From contig DYIU01000001.1 in assembly GCA_020723485.1 (NCBI GenBank), forward strand, positions 661,380 through 725,379: DNA of 64,000 nt, written 5' to 3'. Under the pieces are notes generated by a model. The model made no database searches, was not told the origin of the DNA, and was given only the letters and a program-made list of their open reading frames with translations. Below, piece by piece: positions 29,215 through 39,313 of the stretch. Source of the DNA: Acidimicrobium ferrooxidans (GTDB lineage Bacteria > Actinomycetota > Geothermincolia > Fen-727 > Anoxymicrobiaceae). Both the position numbers and the translations under genes were made by a program. Every line of letters begins with the position of its first letter. Within the stretch, counting starts at the first letter, position 1.

Positions 29215-30252
29215 ATGTCGGACGCTGTCATCTTCTACGACCCCATATTCGAGGAGCACAAGACCGGCTACGGCCACCCGGAGACCCCGGAGAGACTGCC
29301 GGTCGCCCTGAAGGCGCTGGAGGAATCGGGGCTCCTCGGGCAGGTCGAGATCAAGGCGCCACGCGACGCCACCGTCGAGGACATAGAGCTCGTCCACACG
29401 AGCGCCTACATAGCGCAGGTCCAGTCGATGGCCGAGAGGGGAGGCGGCCACCTCGACATGGACACCGCGCTCTCGGGGGATACCTATGACGCGGCGCTCA
29501 AGGCTGCGGGCGCGCTGCTGGACAGCGTGGACGGGTGCCTGGACGGGAGCTTCTCCAGGTCGTTCTGCCTGGTCAGGCCCCCGGGGCACCATGCGCTGCC
29601 GATGCGCGGTATGGGTTTCTGCATCTTCAACAACATAGCCATCGCAGCTCGATACGCGATATCCCGGAAGGGGCTCTCCAGGGTGATGATAGTCGACTGG
29701 GACGCCCACCACGGCAACGGTACCCAGGATGTCTTCTACGACGACGCCTCCGTGCTGTATGTCTCACTGCACCAGTATCCCCATTACCCCGGCACGGGCT
29801 GGGTCGACGAGGTCGGCCACAAGGCGGGCAAGGGTTATACCATCAACTTCCCGTTTCCCAACGGGACAGGGGAAGAGCATTACTACGAGGCCTTCGAGCG
29901 CGTGATACTGCCCGCCGGCCGGAAGTTCGATCCCGACTTTGTGATGATCTCAGCGGGGTACGACAGTCACGAGGGCGACCTCCTGTGCTCGATGCGGCTT
30001 AACGACCGCTCGTACAGGAGGATGACCGACTACCTGACCGGTCTGGCCGACGAAACCTGCGATGGTAGACTGCTGGCGACCCTCGAAGGCGGTTACAACC
30101 TCGGTGCTCAGGCGCGTGCGATAGTGCAGACCGTCGCCGGCCTCGCAGGCGTCGACATCCCCGGCAAGGACGAGGGGACCCAGCCTACCGCATACGTGGA
30201 CAGGGCGAACGAGGTGATCCTCGAGGCCGCGCGACTCCAGGGCCTCGATTAG
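29215..30252 (+). CDS. Histone deacetylase family / acetoin utilization AcuC-like protein
   Basis: 'YDPIFEEHKTGYGHPETPERL', 'RPPGHHALPMRGMGFCIFNNIAIAARYA', 'VDWDAHHGNGTQDVFYDDASVLYVSLHQYPHYPGTG'. Confidence 0.93.
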   Translation: MSDAVIFYDPIFEEHKTGYGHPETPERLPVALKALEESGLLGQVEIKAPRDATVEDIELVHTSAYIAQVQSMAERGGGHLDMDTALSGDTYDAALKAAGALLDSVDGCLDGSFSRSFCLVRPPGHHALPMRGMGFCIFNNIAIAARYAISRKGLSRVMIVDWDAHHGNGTQDVFYDDASVLYVSLHQYPHYPGTGWVDEVGHKAGKGYTINFPFPNGTGEEHYYEAFERVILPAGRKFDPDFVMISAGYDSHEGDLLCSMRLNDRSYRRMTDYLTGLADETCDGRLLATLEGGYNLGAQARAIVQTVAGLAGVDIPGKDEGTQPTAYVDRANEVILEAARLQGLD

Positions 30253-30341
30253 GCTCAAGGTGCCGCGCGGTTTAATCCGAATAACTAAACGTCGGAGATA
30301 GGACGCAGCGTCAGCCGAACGTTGATCGAAAGGCGGTCGAG

Positions 30342-31439
30342 TTGGACATAAACGCTCTGCTCGCGACAGCCGTCGAGCAGAAAGCATCGGACATACACAT
30401 CAAGGCGGGCAGCCCGCCGTACCTGAGGGTCGACGGGACACTCTACGAGGCCGACTTCCCCAGGCTCTCGCCCACCGACGTCGTCGAGATAGCGTTCTCT
30501 CTGATGGACGAGAAGCAGGCCCGGGCGTTCCACGACACCAACGAGGCCGACTTCGCCTACAGCGTCGCCGGGCTCGGGCGGTTCAGGGCGAACATCTTCA
30601 AGCAGAGGGGGACCATAGGGATCGCCATCCGGCGGGTGCTCACGAAGAAGATCCCGAGCTTCGAGGAGCTTGGCCTGCCCCCGGTGATGAAGCGGATCGC
30701 TGACGAGGCGCGCGGGCTCGTTCTCATCACGGGGCCGACCGGAAGCGGGAAGACGACCACGCTCGCTTCGGTCGTGGACTGGCTGAACGAGAACCAGCGC
30801 CTGAACATCATCACCATCGAGGACCCAATCGAGATATTGCACATCGACAAGAAGTGCATCGTGCACCAGCGCGAGATCGGCACCGACACCGAGTCGTACA
30901 GGGAGGCGCTCCGCCACGTGACGCGCCAGGACCCGGACGTCATACTCATCGGGGAGATGAGGGACGTTGAGACCGTGACGTCCGCCATGAACATCGCCAT
31001 GACAGGTCACCTGGTCCTCTCGACTTTCCATACCCAGGACACCACCGAGACCGTGAACCGCATGATCGACTTCTTCCCGCCGCAGCAGCAGAAGCAGGTG
31101 CGCATAACGCTCACCAGCACGCTCGGCGGGGTCATCAGCCAGATACTACTTCCGAGGTGCGACACGGCCGGCCGGGTGCCCGCGGTCGAGGTCATGGTCA
31201 TGAACGGCAGGCTGGCGGAGTGCCTGCTGAACGAGGAGCCGACCATGGTGATGCGCGAGATAATCGCCGACGGTGAGTTCTACGGGATGCAGACGTTCAA
31301 CCAGTCGCTGGTCTCGCTCTACGCGGACGGCCTCGTCGACTTCCAGACCGCCCTGAAGGCGTCGAACCAGCCCCACGACTTCATCCTGATGGCAAAGCAG
31401 ATGGGCCTCCCTGTGGAGGAGACCCTGGCCATCCGCTAG
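30342..31439 (+). CDS. pilT: Type IV pilus retraction ATPase PilT
   Basis: 'DIHIKAGSPPYLRVDG', 'LVLITGPTGSGKTTTLASVVDWLNE', 'ALRHVTRQDPDVILIGEMRDVETV'. Confidence 0.93.
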   Translation: MDINALLATAVEQKASDIHIKAGSPPYLRVDGTLYEADFPRLSPTDVVEIAFSLMDEKQARAFHDTNEADFAYSVAGLGRFRANIFKQRGTIGIAIRRVLTKKIPSFEELGLPPVMKRIADEARGLVLITGPTGSGKTTTLASVVDWLNENQRLNIITIEDPIEILHIDKKCIVHQREIGTDTESYREALRHVTRQDPDVILIGEMRDVETVTSAMNIAMTGHLVLSTFHTQDTTETVNRMIDFFPPQQQKQVRITLTSTLGGVISQILLPRCDTAGRVPAVEVMVMNGRLAECLLNEEPTMVMREIIADGEFYGMQTFNQSLVSLYADGLVDFQTALKASNQPHDFILMAKQMGLPVEETLAIR

Positions 31440-32854
31440 GGTTGGGCGACGGCCCTGTTGCGGCCGTTCTCCTTTGCCGAGTAGAGCGCCCTGTCGGCTG
31501 CCGCCACGATGTCCCTCATCTCGAGGTCGTTCCGAGCGAACCATGAGACCCCCGCGCTCAGCGTCACACCGAGGCCGGCAGTCGCACCCGGCGGCACGAT
31601 GTCAAGGCGCTCGACCTCAGCGCGCAGCTTCTCCATGAGCTCGAGGGCGTCCTGCCAGTCGGTCTCCGGCAGCAGTATCGCGAACTCGTCCCCGGCGTAG
31701 CGGTAGACACGGTCCACCTCGCGGCTGCCCTGCTCGAGCAGGCGCGCGACGGCGCGCAGCACCGCGTCCCCCGCCAGGTGGCCGTGGACGTCGTTGACCT
31801 GCTTGAAGCCGTCCACGTCGGCCATTATGAAGGAGAACGAGTGCTCGTACCGCCTCGAGCGGAGTATCTCCCGCTCCATGTCGCGGCAGAGCTGCCGGTA
31901 GTTGAACAGCCCGGTGAGGGGGTCCGTCACCGCGAGCAGGTTCACCTGCTCGAAGAGCGCGGACCTCTGCATGGCGAGCCCGAACTGGTAGGCGATGGCC
32001 TGGGCGAGCTGCAGGTCCTCGTAGGAGAACGAGGCGGGTTCGGCCCTCCGAAGGTGCAGCACCCCCCGCAGGACCTCGCCGTCGGTTATGGGAATGCATA
32101 TGCTCGAGCCCGAGGCCACCCGCGCCAGGTTCTCGCACTTGTTGTCGGTTGAGAGGTCCTCCACGGTCACCGCCTGCATCCTCCGGCAGGCAAGGCAGGA
32201 GGCGACATCGCCGCGGGTCTCCCACTTGCGCTTCATCTTGCCCAGTATCTCCGGGTCGTAACCGAACGAATCGGTGATGGACATGTGACCGGTCGCGTCC
32301 ACGCTGTAGATGAGCCCCGAGTCGGCGCTGAATATCTTTCGGGCCTCATCGAGGCCGATGGTGAATATGTCGTGGAGCCTGTTCTCGGAGCCGATGGCGC
32401 TCATCACCGCGAGGAGCGCGTTGCCGCGCTCGAGCCACCTGCTGAGCTTGGCAGCCGCAGCCTGGCGCTCGGCCGCCAGCCGCTGCATGTCGAGGTAGAT
32501 GCTGTGGGCGAGGTCGGTCAGAAGCGAGGCGAAGAACGTGATGAGCAGCCCGGTCACGGTAAACCTGGCCAGCACCGAGAACATGAAGAGGACGCTTCCC
32601 TCGTCGCGGAGGATGAGTTCGAGCGCCAGGGCGCCGATGACGGCCACCAGCACCGCGAACCGCCAGTAGCTCGTGGTGATGATGGAGACGAACCCCACCA
32701 CGCCGGCCCCCGCGAGGATGACCAGCGCCGTGGCGTTCGATACACCGTATATACATATGAACAGCAGAAACGTCATCGCGGCGAATGCGACCGCCGTCAG
32801 CACGGTGTTCCGCTGCAGCTCGTTCAGGTCTTCGATGCGCGTTCTCAGTCCCAT
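31436..32854 (-). CDS. Membrane GAF-GGDEF diguanylate cyclase
   Basis: TM segments, GAF, 'DPLTGLFNYRQLCRDMEREI...RYAGDEFAILLPETD'. Confidence 0.92.
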   Translation of the reverse strand: MGLRTRIEDLNELQRNTVLTAVAFAAMTFLLFICIYGVSNATALVILAGAGVVGFVSIITTSYWRFAVLVAVIGALALELILRDEGSVLFMFSVLARFTVTGLLITFFASLLTDLAHSIYLDMQRLAAERQAAAAKLSRWLERGNALLAVMSAIGSENRLHDIFTIGLDEARKIFSADSGLIYSVDATGHMSITDSFGYDPEILGKMKRKWETRGDVASCLACRRMQAVTVEDLSTDNKCENLARVASGSSICIPITDGEVLRGVLHLRRAEPASFSYEDLQLAQAIAYQFGLAMQRSALFEQVNLLAVTDPLTGLFNYRQLCRDMEREILRSRRYEHSFSFIMADVDGFKQVNDVHGHLAGDAVLRAVARLLEQGSREVDRVYRYAGDEFAILLPETDWQDALELMEKLRAEVERLDIVPPGATAGLGVTLSAGVSWFARNDLEMRDIVAAADRALYSAKENGRNRAVAQP

Positions 32855-32978
32855 AAACGCCTAATGATGATTCTTGCCGGGGCCGCTGTCAATCTTGGAC
32901 CAGTGCCATGATTATGACTCGAGCCGCGCGAGCAGGAGCGCACCATCGGTTCAGGCTTACCTTCAGACCCGACCCCGA

Positions 32979-33767
32979 TCAGAGCTCCTGGATGAAGTTG
33001 TAGCTGGTCTCGAAGATGTGTTCCTTGTCGAAGTCCAGCGTGCAGACGTGGTATGAGTTATCGAGCCACACCAGCTCTTTGTCCTCGGAAGCGACGTGCT
33101 CGTAGATGTAGGGCGCGTTCTCGGGGGGCACCACGTGGTCCTCCCGCGCGTGGAATATCCTTATGGGGACGGTTATGCGGCCGAGATTGCTGTCGACATA
33201 CTTTATGAGCCTGGTCAGCTCGTGCAGCGCGCTGGTGTTCAACTTGGCGTAGGCCACCTCGGTGACGCTGGGGTCCTTGAGGTCTCCGCCCGGCCCCGGA
33301 AACGTCTTCAGCACGTGCTTGAGCACCGGGACGAGCGGAAGCATCGCGCCCTGGGCACCCTTGACCAGCCAGTGCGCCGGGGCGCTGATGGGCATGATCC
33401 CCGCCAGGGTGTCGGAGTGCTGCTCGCCCATGTAGAGGGTCAGCGTCCCGCCCATTGAGAGGCCCGACACGAAAACCCTGTCGCACATGCCCTGCAGCTC
33501 CGCCAGGGCGGTCTCAGCAGCGGCTATCCAGTCGTTGTATGTGTAGCGTCCCTGGTCCTTTACGTCGGTCCCGTGGCCCGGGAGCCTCGGGCCGAGGACC
33601 GTGAGGCCCCTGCCCGCCAGGTATTCGCCCATCGGCTTCATGCTCGAGCAGGTGCCTGTGAAGCCGTGGATAAGGAGGACGCCGGTCTTGCCCCCTTCGA
33701 AGAAGAAAGGCTTTCCCTCCTCCATGACGTCCAGTCCTGCCGGTATCTCCATGGTCTTGAGAGCCAT
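32979..33767 (-). CDS. Alpha/beta hydrolase (carboxylesterase-like)
   Basis: 'GVLLIHGFTGTCSSMKPMGEYLAGRG', nucleophile elbow 'VSGLSMGGTLTLYMG', 'REDHVVPPENA'. Confidence 0.88.
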   Translation of the reverse strand: MALKTMEIPAGLDVMEEGKPFFFEGGKTGVLLIHGFTGTCSSMKPMGEYLAGRGLTVLGPRLPGHGTDVKDQGRYTYNDWIAAAETALAELQGMCDRVFVSGLSMGGTLTLYMGEQHSDTLAGIMPISAPAHWLVKGAQGAMLPLVPVLKHVLKTFPGPGGDLKDPSVTEVAYAKLNTSALHELTRLIKYVDSNLGRITVPIRIFHAREDHVVPPENAPYIYEHVASEDKELVWLDNSYHVCTLDFDKEHIFETSYNFIQEL

Positions 33768-33830
33768 CTCGACCTCCGTGTCTCGAGCGCCGCGGCGAGG
33801 GCCGTTGCCCCGCCGGCGCCTCAGGGTTCG

Positions 33831-35111
33831 TCAGTTGTTCGGGTTGCCGTGCGTGCCGGAGCTCTCCGAGCCCGACTGCCCCGCCCTCTGCCCGGGAGGC
33901 GGGCCGAACTCGGCCCAGTAGGTGAAGAACGTCTCCAATACTCTGTAGAACCAGCCCGGGCTTGTCATCTGGTACAGGCCGTGGCCTCCCGTCGGGACTA
34001 TGAGGGAGTCGACCATGGGGTTGTCCATCGCCGCGGCGAGCAGGTCGTACGCCTCGTCGACCGGCACCACGCGGTCGTCGATCGCATGGATTATGAGGCA
34101 GGGTACCTCTACCTCGCCAACAGCTTTCACGGCGCTCGCCCTTGCGAAGATGTCCCGCTCGGCCAGCTCGTAGTACTGCGCGGTGACCTCCCGGTTGTAG
34201 GCGCGGAGGTCGGTGAACAACCTCGGCCCCCCCAGGAGCGTCTTCGCGGCGAGAAGGACGCGGAAGAGGAGCCATACCCCCGCCGCGTCCGGCGAGAGTC
34301 CGGGGGTGGAGCAGACGAACTCGAGCTCCCTCTCGGCGTCGGCGTACCCGTTGAGGGCGACTACGCCCCCGGAGAGCGGACGGTCGAGCTTTGACCTTCC
34401 CGCGGCAAGGAGGGCGGAGGCCGCTCCCATGCTCACGCCGCAGACCCCGACCGTGCTCACGTGCGGCATGGACTCGAGGTATTCGGCGGCGGCCGACACG
34501 TCGTCGGACTCGCGGTAACCCCAGCTGGTGGGCGCCTCGGAAAAGCGGCTCGAGTCCCCGAAGTTGCGCAGGTCGAGGGCACAGACGTGGAACCCCCACT
34601 CGTAGTATGCCTTCAAGGCGAGCTGCTGCATCCCGTAGGAGTTCTTGCTGCCGAAGAGGCCGTGGACGACTACCAGGGCCGGGCGCGCGTCGACATGCGG
34701 CTGCATGGCGAGCAGACCGCACACCGGCGTGCCGTCCTGTGATTCCACGACCACCGGCTCGAACACGTCGGGGTACGGGTAGACGAGCCCGGCGGTCGCC
34801 CGCATCGAGTTGAGCGCCGCCGGAACGGCGTCGAGCAGGAGGTACCCCGCGGTGGCGAGCCGGGTCGGCACCCTGGTGCGGAACGGCACCTCCTTGAGGA
34901 GGCCCATGAGCTCTGACATGGTCTTTACGCCCGGCGTCCGCTCAAGGGGCGCAGGCGCCGCTGAGCGCAGCCGCACCCCGCGGTAGCGCGCGCGGATGTA
35001 GAGCACCAACGCGGCGCTTACCGCGAGCGGCAGCGTCGCCGCCAGCAAGAGCGCCGCGAGCACCGTTCTGAGAGCTTCCGGGGTTTTACTCTCCGGCGAG
35101 GTTACTTTCAT
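33831..35111 (-). CDS. Membrane-anchored alpha/beta hydrolase
   Basis: N-terminal TM; 'LVVVHGLFGSKNSYG', 'VGVCGVSMGAASALLAAG', 'CLIIHAIDDRVVPVDEAYDLLAA'. Confidence 0.85.
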   Translation of the reverse strand: MKVTSPESKTPEALRTVLAALLLAATLPLAVSAALVLYIRARYRGVRLRSAAPAPLERTPGVKTMSELMGLLKEVPFRTRVPTRLATAGYLLLDAVPAALNSMRATAGLVYPYPDVFEPVVVESQDGTPVCGLLAMQPHVDARPALVVVHGLFGSKNSYGMQQLALKAYYEWGFHVCALDLRNFGDSSRFSEAPTSWGYRESDDVSAAAEYLESMPHVSTVGVCGVSMGAASALLAAGRSKLDRPLSGGVVALNGYADAERELEFVCSTPGLSPDAAGVWLLFRVLLAAKTLLGGPRLFTDLRAYNREVTAQYYELAERDIFARASAVKAVGEVEVPCLIIHAIDDRVVPVDEAYDLLAAAMDNPMVDSLIVPTGGHGLYQMTSPGWFYRVLETFFTYWAEFGPPPGQRAGQSGSESSGTHGNPNN

Positions 35112-35238
35112 AGCGGGTGTATTCTATCACAGGCCGCGGACCGCCCGGCGCCCGGCACCGGGTGACAAATACCTCTTTATCAGATAAGTTGATACACGTT
35201 GCGTACGAAGGGCCGACAGATGAGAGGAAAGCGATCCA

Positions 35239-36183
35239 GTGAGTGAATCCGGAAAGCGCGTGCTCGTGACGGGAGGGGCGGGTTTCATAGGCTCACACCT
35301 CTGCGACGCGCTCCTCGCGAGGGGCGACGAGGTCATCTGCCTCGACAACCTCTCGACGGGACACCGCGACAACATAGCCGGGGCGCTCGAGTCCGGCGCT
35401 TTCACGTTCGACGAGGGGGACGTCTCCGAACCACTGGATTACAAAGTGGACTGCGTGTTCCACCTGGCGAGCCCGGCGAGCCCCGTCGACTACTACGGCA
35501 TGCAGGTCGAGACGATGCGCGCGAACTCCCTCGGCACGATGAACTGCCTGGAACTGGCGCGGCGCACCGGGTGCAGGATGCTCATGGCATCGACCTCGGA
35601 GGTCTACGGCGACCCCCAGGTCACCCCGCAGCGCGAGGACTACTTCGGCCACGTGAACCCCGTTGGGCCGCGCTCTTGCTACGACGAGGGCAAGAGGTTC
35701 GCCGAGGCCGCGTGCAAGGCCTACGAGCGCGAGCACGACGTCGAGGTCGTCATCGTGAGGATATTCAACACCTACGGCTCCCGGATGAGGAAGAGCGACG
35801 GCAGGGTAATACCCAACTTCGTGTGCCAGGCGCTGGACGGCGAGCCGCTCACCATCTACGGGGACGGAGGGCAGACCCGGAGCTTCTGCCACGTGAGCGA
35901 CATGGTGCGCGGGCTCGCGCAGGCGATGTTCACCGCGGATGCCGCGGGGCAGGTGATCAACATCGGCAACCCGAACGAGATGCGGGTGATAGACCTGGCG
36001 GGACGCATCAGGAAGAAGACGGCCTCTTCCTCGGAGATGGAGTTCAAGCCGCTGCCCGAGGATGACCCGATGCAGAGGAATCCCGACATCTCGAAGGCCA
36101 TGAGCCTTCTCGGCTGGGCGCCGGAGGTCGATCTCGACGCGGGTCTCGACGACGTCATCTCTTGGTTCCGGGAGAACAGGTAG
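35239..36183 (+). CDS. NAD-dependent epimerase/dehydratase (UDP-glucuronate decarboxylase-like)
   Basis: 'VLVTGGAGFIGSHLCDALLARGDEVICLDNLSTG', 'STSEVYGDPQVTPQRE...CYDEGKRFAE', 'GDGGQTRSFCHVSDMV'. Confidence 0.93.
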   Translation: MSESGKRVLVTGGAGFIGSHLCDALLARGDEVICLDNLSTGHRDNIAGALESGAFTFDEGDVSEPLDYKVDCVFHLASPASPVDYYGMQVETMRANSLGTMNCLELARRTGCRMLMASTSEVYGDPQVTPQREDYFGHVNPVGPRSCYDEGKRFAEAACKAYEREHDVEVVIVRIFNTYGSRMRKSDGRVIPNFVCQALDGEPLTIYGDGGQTRSFCHVSDMVRGLAQAMFTADAAGQVINIGNPNEMRVIDLAGRIRKKTASSSEMEFKPLPEDDPMQRNPDISKAMSLLGWAPEVDLDAGLDDVISWFRENR

Positions 36184-36185
36184 CG

Positions 36186-36647
36186 ATGGACCGGGATTCG
36201 ACCGTCTGGGAGGAGGCCACCCCGGAGGAGGACGAGCGCTACCGCGAGATAATCCGGGAGCGCGTCGAGAACTCGCCCTACTACCAGCTGCTCGGTCTCG
36301 AGGTCACCGGGCTGGGCGCCGGCTGGGCGACGTTCCGGATGCCCGTCGACAGCCGCCTCTTCAACGTCGGAGGAATAGTCCACGGGGGAGCCATCACCTC
36401 GATAGCGGACGCCGCTGCCGGCGTGGCGCTCGCCACACTGCTCGAGAAGTTCAAGGAGAGGCCGCTCACCATCGAGCAGAAGGTGAACTTCTGCGCTCCC
36501 GTGGCCGAGGGCGTGCTGGAGGCCCGGGGGCAGGTCGTCCAGAAGGGCGGGAAGATAGCGGTCTGCGACGTCGAGGTCACCGAGGGCGACCGCCTGGTCG
36601 CCAAGGGCCTCTCTACCTACATGATCCTCCGCATCGGCGAGAAATGA
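36186..36647 (+). CDS. PaaI-type hotdog thioesterase
   Basis: 'YYQLLGLEVTGLGAGWATFRMPVDSRLFNVGGIVHGGAITSIADAAAGVAL'. Confidence 0.88.
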   Translation: MDRDSTVWEEATPEEDERYREIIRERVENSPYYQLLGLEVTGLGAGWATFRMPVDSRLFNVGGIVHGGAITSIADAAAGVALATLLEKFKERPLTIEQKVNFCAPVAEGVLEARGQVVQKGGKIAVCDVEVTEGDRLVAKGLSTYMILRIGEK

Positions 36648-36717
36648 AAACGGGCCAGGTCTTATAACTCCCCAGTGATCCATGGGTCTAGGGCTGCCGG
36701 GAGGCAGGTTCTTCCCA

Positions 36718-36804
36718 GGAGGCGGTCCCGGCGGGGCAGAGCGGGTCGACCGCGACACAGCGGCCCCCGTGGGAGGCGTTCCCGGCGGGGCAGAGCAGTC
36801 GACC
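36718..36804. repeat. Pair of imperfect ~33-bp direct repeats
   Basis: GGAGGCGGTCCCGGCGGGGCAGAGCGGGTCGACC (36718-36751) and GGAGGCGTTCCCGGCGGGGCAGAGCAGTCGACC (36772-36804). Confidence 0.8.
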
Positions 36805-36850
36805 TGAATACAGTAATCCCCCATGCCGGGCCCGGGCTTCAGGGAGATGA

Positions 36851-37009
36851 CCGCAGGTTTGAATCTCAAAAGCTAACAGTAATTATCAACTGTTATTCAG
36901 AACAACAGGAGTAACGCCCGTTGCGGCTTTCGTGCCCCGGTTTGGGTGAATTCCGTGGTCAGGGACCACTTCTGTTAACGACTGTTGTCAGTGTGATTCA
37001 AACCTGCGG
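36851..37009 (+). mobile_element. 159-bp MITE-like element, copy A
   Basis: 15-bp perfect TIRs CCGCAGGTTTGAATC...GATTCAAACCTGCGG; gap-free homologous copy in inverted orientation at 58655-58813. Confidence 0.7.
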
Positions 37010-37018
37010 CGCCACACT

Positions 37019-37252
37019 CTATTCGGGCTCGATCTCCCAGAAATCAGATATGGTGAAGTAGGTCAGCCTGTACCGCGCGCCCAGCTCGTCCTCAACAACC
37101 CAGACGTGGCGCGTCATCCCTTCCATACCTTCGGATTCCTCCAGTCGGTTGGCGATGACCTGTGAGACCGCGTGGTGTTCTTCGCCGATGAAGAACTCCA
37201 GCGGGACGTTGGAGTAGCTGCAGCCGCTGTGGGCGATGACGCGGTGTTGCAT
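37019..37252 (-). CDS. Small conserved hypothetical protein
   Basis: 'IAHSGCSYSNVPLEFFIGEEHHAVSQVIANRLEE...HVWVVEDELGARYRLTYFTISDFWEIEPE'. Confidence 0.6.
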   Translation of the reverse strand: MQHRVIAHSGCSYSNVPLEFFIGEEHHAVSQVIANRLEESEGMEGMTRHVWVVEDELGARYRLTYFTISDFWEIEPE

Positions 37253-37333
37253 CTCGACCTTCTTCGTAGCGCCGGCCCCCGGCCCGGCTTTGATATTGAG
37301 CCGGCAGGAGGCCGGTGCTACGATACCGGCGCC

Positions 37334-38479
37334 TCAGTCATTGACCGGGTTCTGCATCTCCTCGAGCTCTTTGCCGTTGCCCATCTCGGCCGTGGTCAGC
37401 AGGCCGTGGTCCTCGCCGCGGATGAACGCCTCCACCATGTCCCGGGCTTCCGTGTCGGCGAACTGCACCGGCGGCGACTTCATGAAGTATGCTGACGGCC
37501 CCATCAACGCTCCGGACATCCCGCGGTCCATCGCGAGCTTGCAGCAGCGGAGCGCGTCGATGACTATCCCGGCGGAGTTGGGGGAGTCCCAGACCTCCAG
37601 CTTGAACTCGAGGTTGAGCGGCACGTCGCCGAACGCCGTACCCTCGCAGCGGATGTAGGCCCACTTGCGGTCGGTGAGCCAGGAGACGTAGTCGGACGGG
37701 CCGATGTGGATGCAGCCGCTCTCTATGTTGTGGTCGAGCTGCGAGACCACCGAATTCGTCTTGGAGATCTTCTTGGACTCGAGCCTCTCGCGCTCGAGCA
37801 TGTTCTTGAAGTCCATGTTGCCGCCGACGTTGAGCTGGCTGGTGCGGTCGAGCGTGACGCCGCGGTCGTTAAAGAGCTTGGCGAGCATGCGGTGCACGAT
37901 GGTGGCGCCCACCTGGCTCTTGATATCGTCCCCCACGATGGGGACGCCGGCTTTGCGGAACTTGCCCTGCCACATCTCCTCGTTCGCGATGAAGACCGGG
38001 ATGCAGTTAACCACCCCGCAGCCCGCTTCGAGCGCCTCGCTCACGTAGAAGCGGGTGGCGTCCTCGCTGCCCACGGGAAGGTAGTTGATGAGCACCTGGG
38101 CGCCGGACTCGATTAGCGCCTCGGACACGTCGACGACCGGGTCGTGGCTCTCGTCGATAGTCTCGCGGTAGTACTTGCCCATGCCGTCGAGTGTGGGCCC
38201 GCGCATCACCTCGACCCCGAGGGGAGGCACCTCGGAGAACTTGAAGGTGTTGTTGGGCTCGGTGAAGATGGCCTCTGACAGGTCCTTTCCGACCTTGTTC
38301 TCGTCCACGTCGAACGCGGCGACGAACCTGATGTCGCTTATGTGGTAGGGTCCGATGTTAACGTGCATCAGCCCGGGGATCTGGTCCCCGTCGCGCGCGT
38401 CACGGTAGTACTCTATCCCCTGGATAAGGGACGACGCGCAGTTACCGGCCCCCACTATCGCTACCTTGACCTCTGCCAT
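37334..38479 (-). CDS. ino1: Inositol-3-phosphate synthase
   Basis: '[25 protein letters not shown]', '[27 protein letters not shown]', '[14 protein letters not shown]'. Confidence 0.95.
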   Translation of the reverse strand: MAEVKVAIVGAGNCASSLIQGIEYYRDARDGDQIPGLMHVNIGPYHISDIRFVAAFDVDENKVGKDLSEAIFTEPNNTFKFSEVPPLGVEVMRGPTLDGMGKYYRETIDESHDPVVDVSEALIESGAQVLINYLPVGSEDATRFYVSEALEAGCGVVNCIPVFIANEEMWQGKFRKAGVPIVGDDIKSQVGATIVHRMLAKLFNDRGVTLDRTSQLNVGGNMDFKNMLERERLESKKISKTNSVVSQLDHNIESGCIHIGPSDYVSWLTDRKWAYIRCEGTAFGDVPLNLEFKLEVWDSPNSAGIVIDALRCCKLAMDRGMSGALMGPSAYFMKSPPVQFADTEARDMVEAFIRGEDHGLLTTAEMGNGKELEEMQNPVND

Positions 38480-38524
38480 CTCTCGCTGCCTCCTATCCGC
38501 CCCCGGCGGGGGCTCGGCCATCCG

Positions 38525-39115
38525 CTATACCGCGGAGACCTGTCCTTCGCTCTTGTCGATGTCGAGCTTGATCTCGGGCGCCTGGTCGCGCTTCTTGATA
38601 GCTTCCCTCTCGTGCGCCATCAGCCTGTCGAGCCACCTGATGTCGCTCTTCACCTGGCTCACCTTGTGCCGCATCAGGCCGGCCCGATACTGGTCCTCGT
38701 CCTTGTTCGTGGAGCGGTAGGCCTTGAACTTCTCCACCTGGTCCTCCAGGAACCTGCGCCGCATCTCGAGCAGCTCGAGCCTGGTCTCCGGCGTCAGGTA
38801 CTGGAAGAACGCCATCCGGACGTCGAACTTCTCGGTATCGGCGAGCGCGCTGTCGCTCACGTTCTCGGTGAGCATCCGCATGAACGCCGCCTCGCCCTTG
38901 GGTGTGATGCGGTAGACGTTGCGATTGCGGGTCTTCTCCTTGACAGAGTACGCGCGCTCGATCGAGCCGGTCTTCTCCAGCCGCTTGATGGCCGGGTACA
39001 GGGAGCCGTAGCTGACCGTCCAGAAGTGGCCCAGCATGTAGGAGAGCCTCTTCTTCAGCTCGTACCCGTGCATCGGCCTCTCTTTCAGGAGGCCGAGTAT
39101 CGCCAGCTCCAGCAC
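38525..39115 (-). CDS. PadR-family transcriptional regulator
   Basis: 'LAILGLLKERPMHGYELKKRLSYMLGHFWTVSYGSLYPAIKRLEKTGSIERAY'. Confidence 0.93.
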   Translation of the reverse strand: MLELAILGLLKERPMHGYELKKRLSYMLGHFWTVSYGSLYPAIKRLEKTGSIERAYSVKEKTRNRNVYRITPKGEAAFMRMLTENVSDSALADTEKFDVRMAFFQYLTPETRLELLEMRRRFLEDQVEKFKAYRSTNKDEDQYRAGLMRHKVSQVKSDIRWLDRLMAHEREAIKKRDQAPEIKLDIDKSEGQVSAV

Positions 39116-39150
39116 TTTCGCAACCTTTCTCGACGCACGGTCGGTAAATG

Positions 39151-39196
39151 TATCAAATCGATATAATCCGCGGCAAGTATATATCGATTCGATATA
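39151..39196. promoter_or_regulatory. Candidate PadR operators upstream of padR-ino1
   Basis: Perfect dyad ATATCGA-T-TCGATAT (39181-39195) plus related TATCAAATCGATATA (39151-39165). Confidence 0.6.
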
Positions 39197-39313
39197 AAGG
39201 TCAATAACCCTTCCAGACTCGAGATGTTGTGTCGCCGCGTCGCCTGGATAACTACATGTTGTGAAAGTGCGGATTCTCGAGTTTTTGTCGCGCGGCCGTC
39301 CCTTTTATGACGT

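Noticed and set aside
36851-37009. Integron attC site (located after a stop codon, inverted repeat ends)
   Set aside because: The ends do not fit the attC core-site consensus (RYYYAAC/GTTRRRY), the TIRs are perfect over 15 bp and no integrase is visible.
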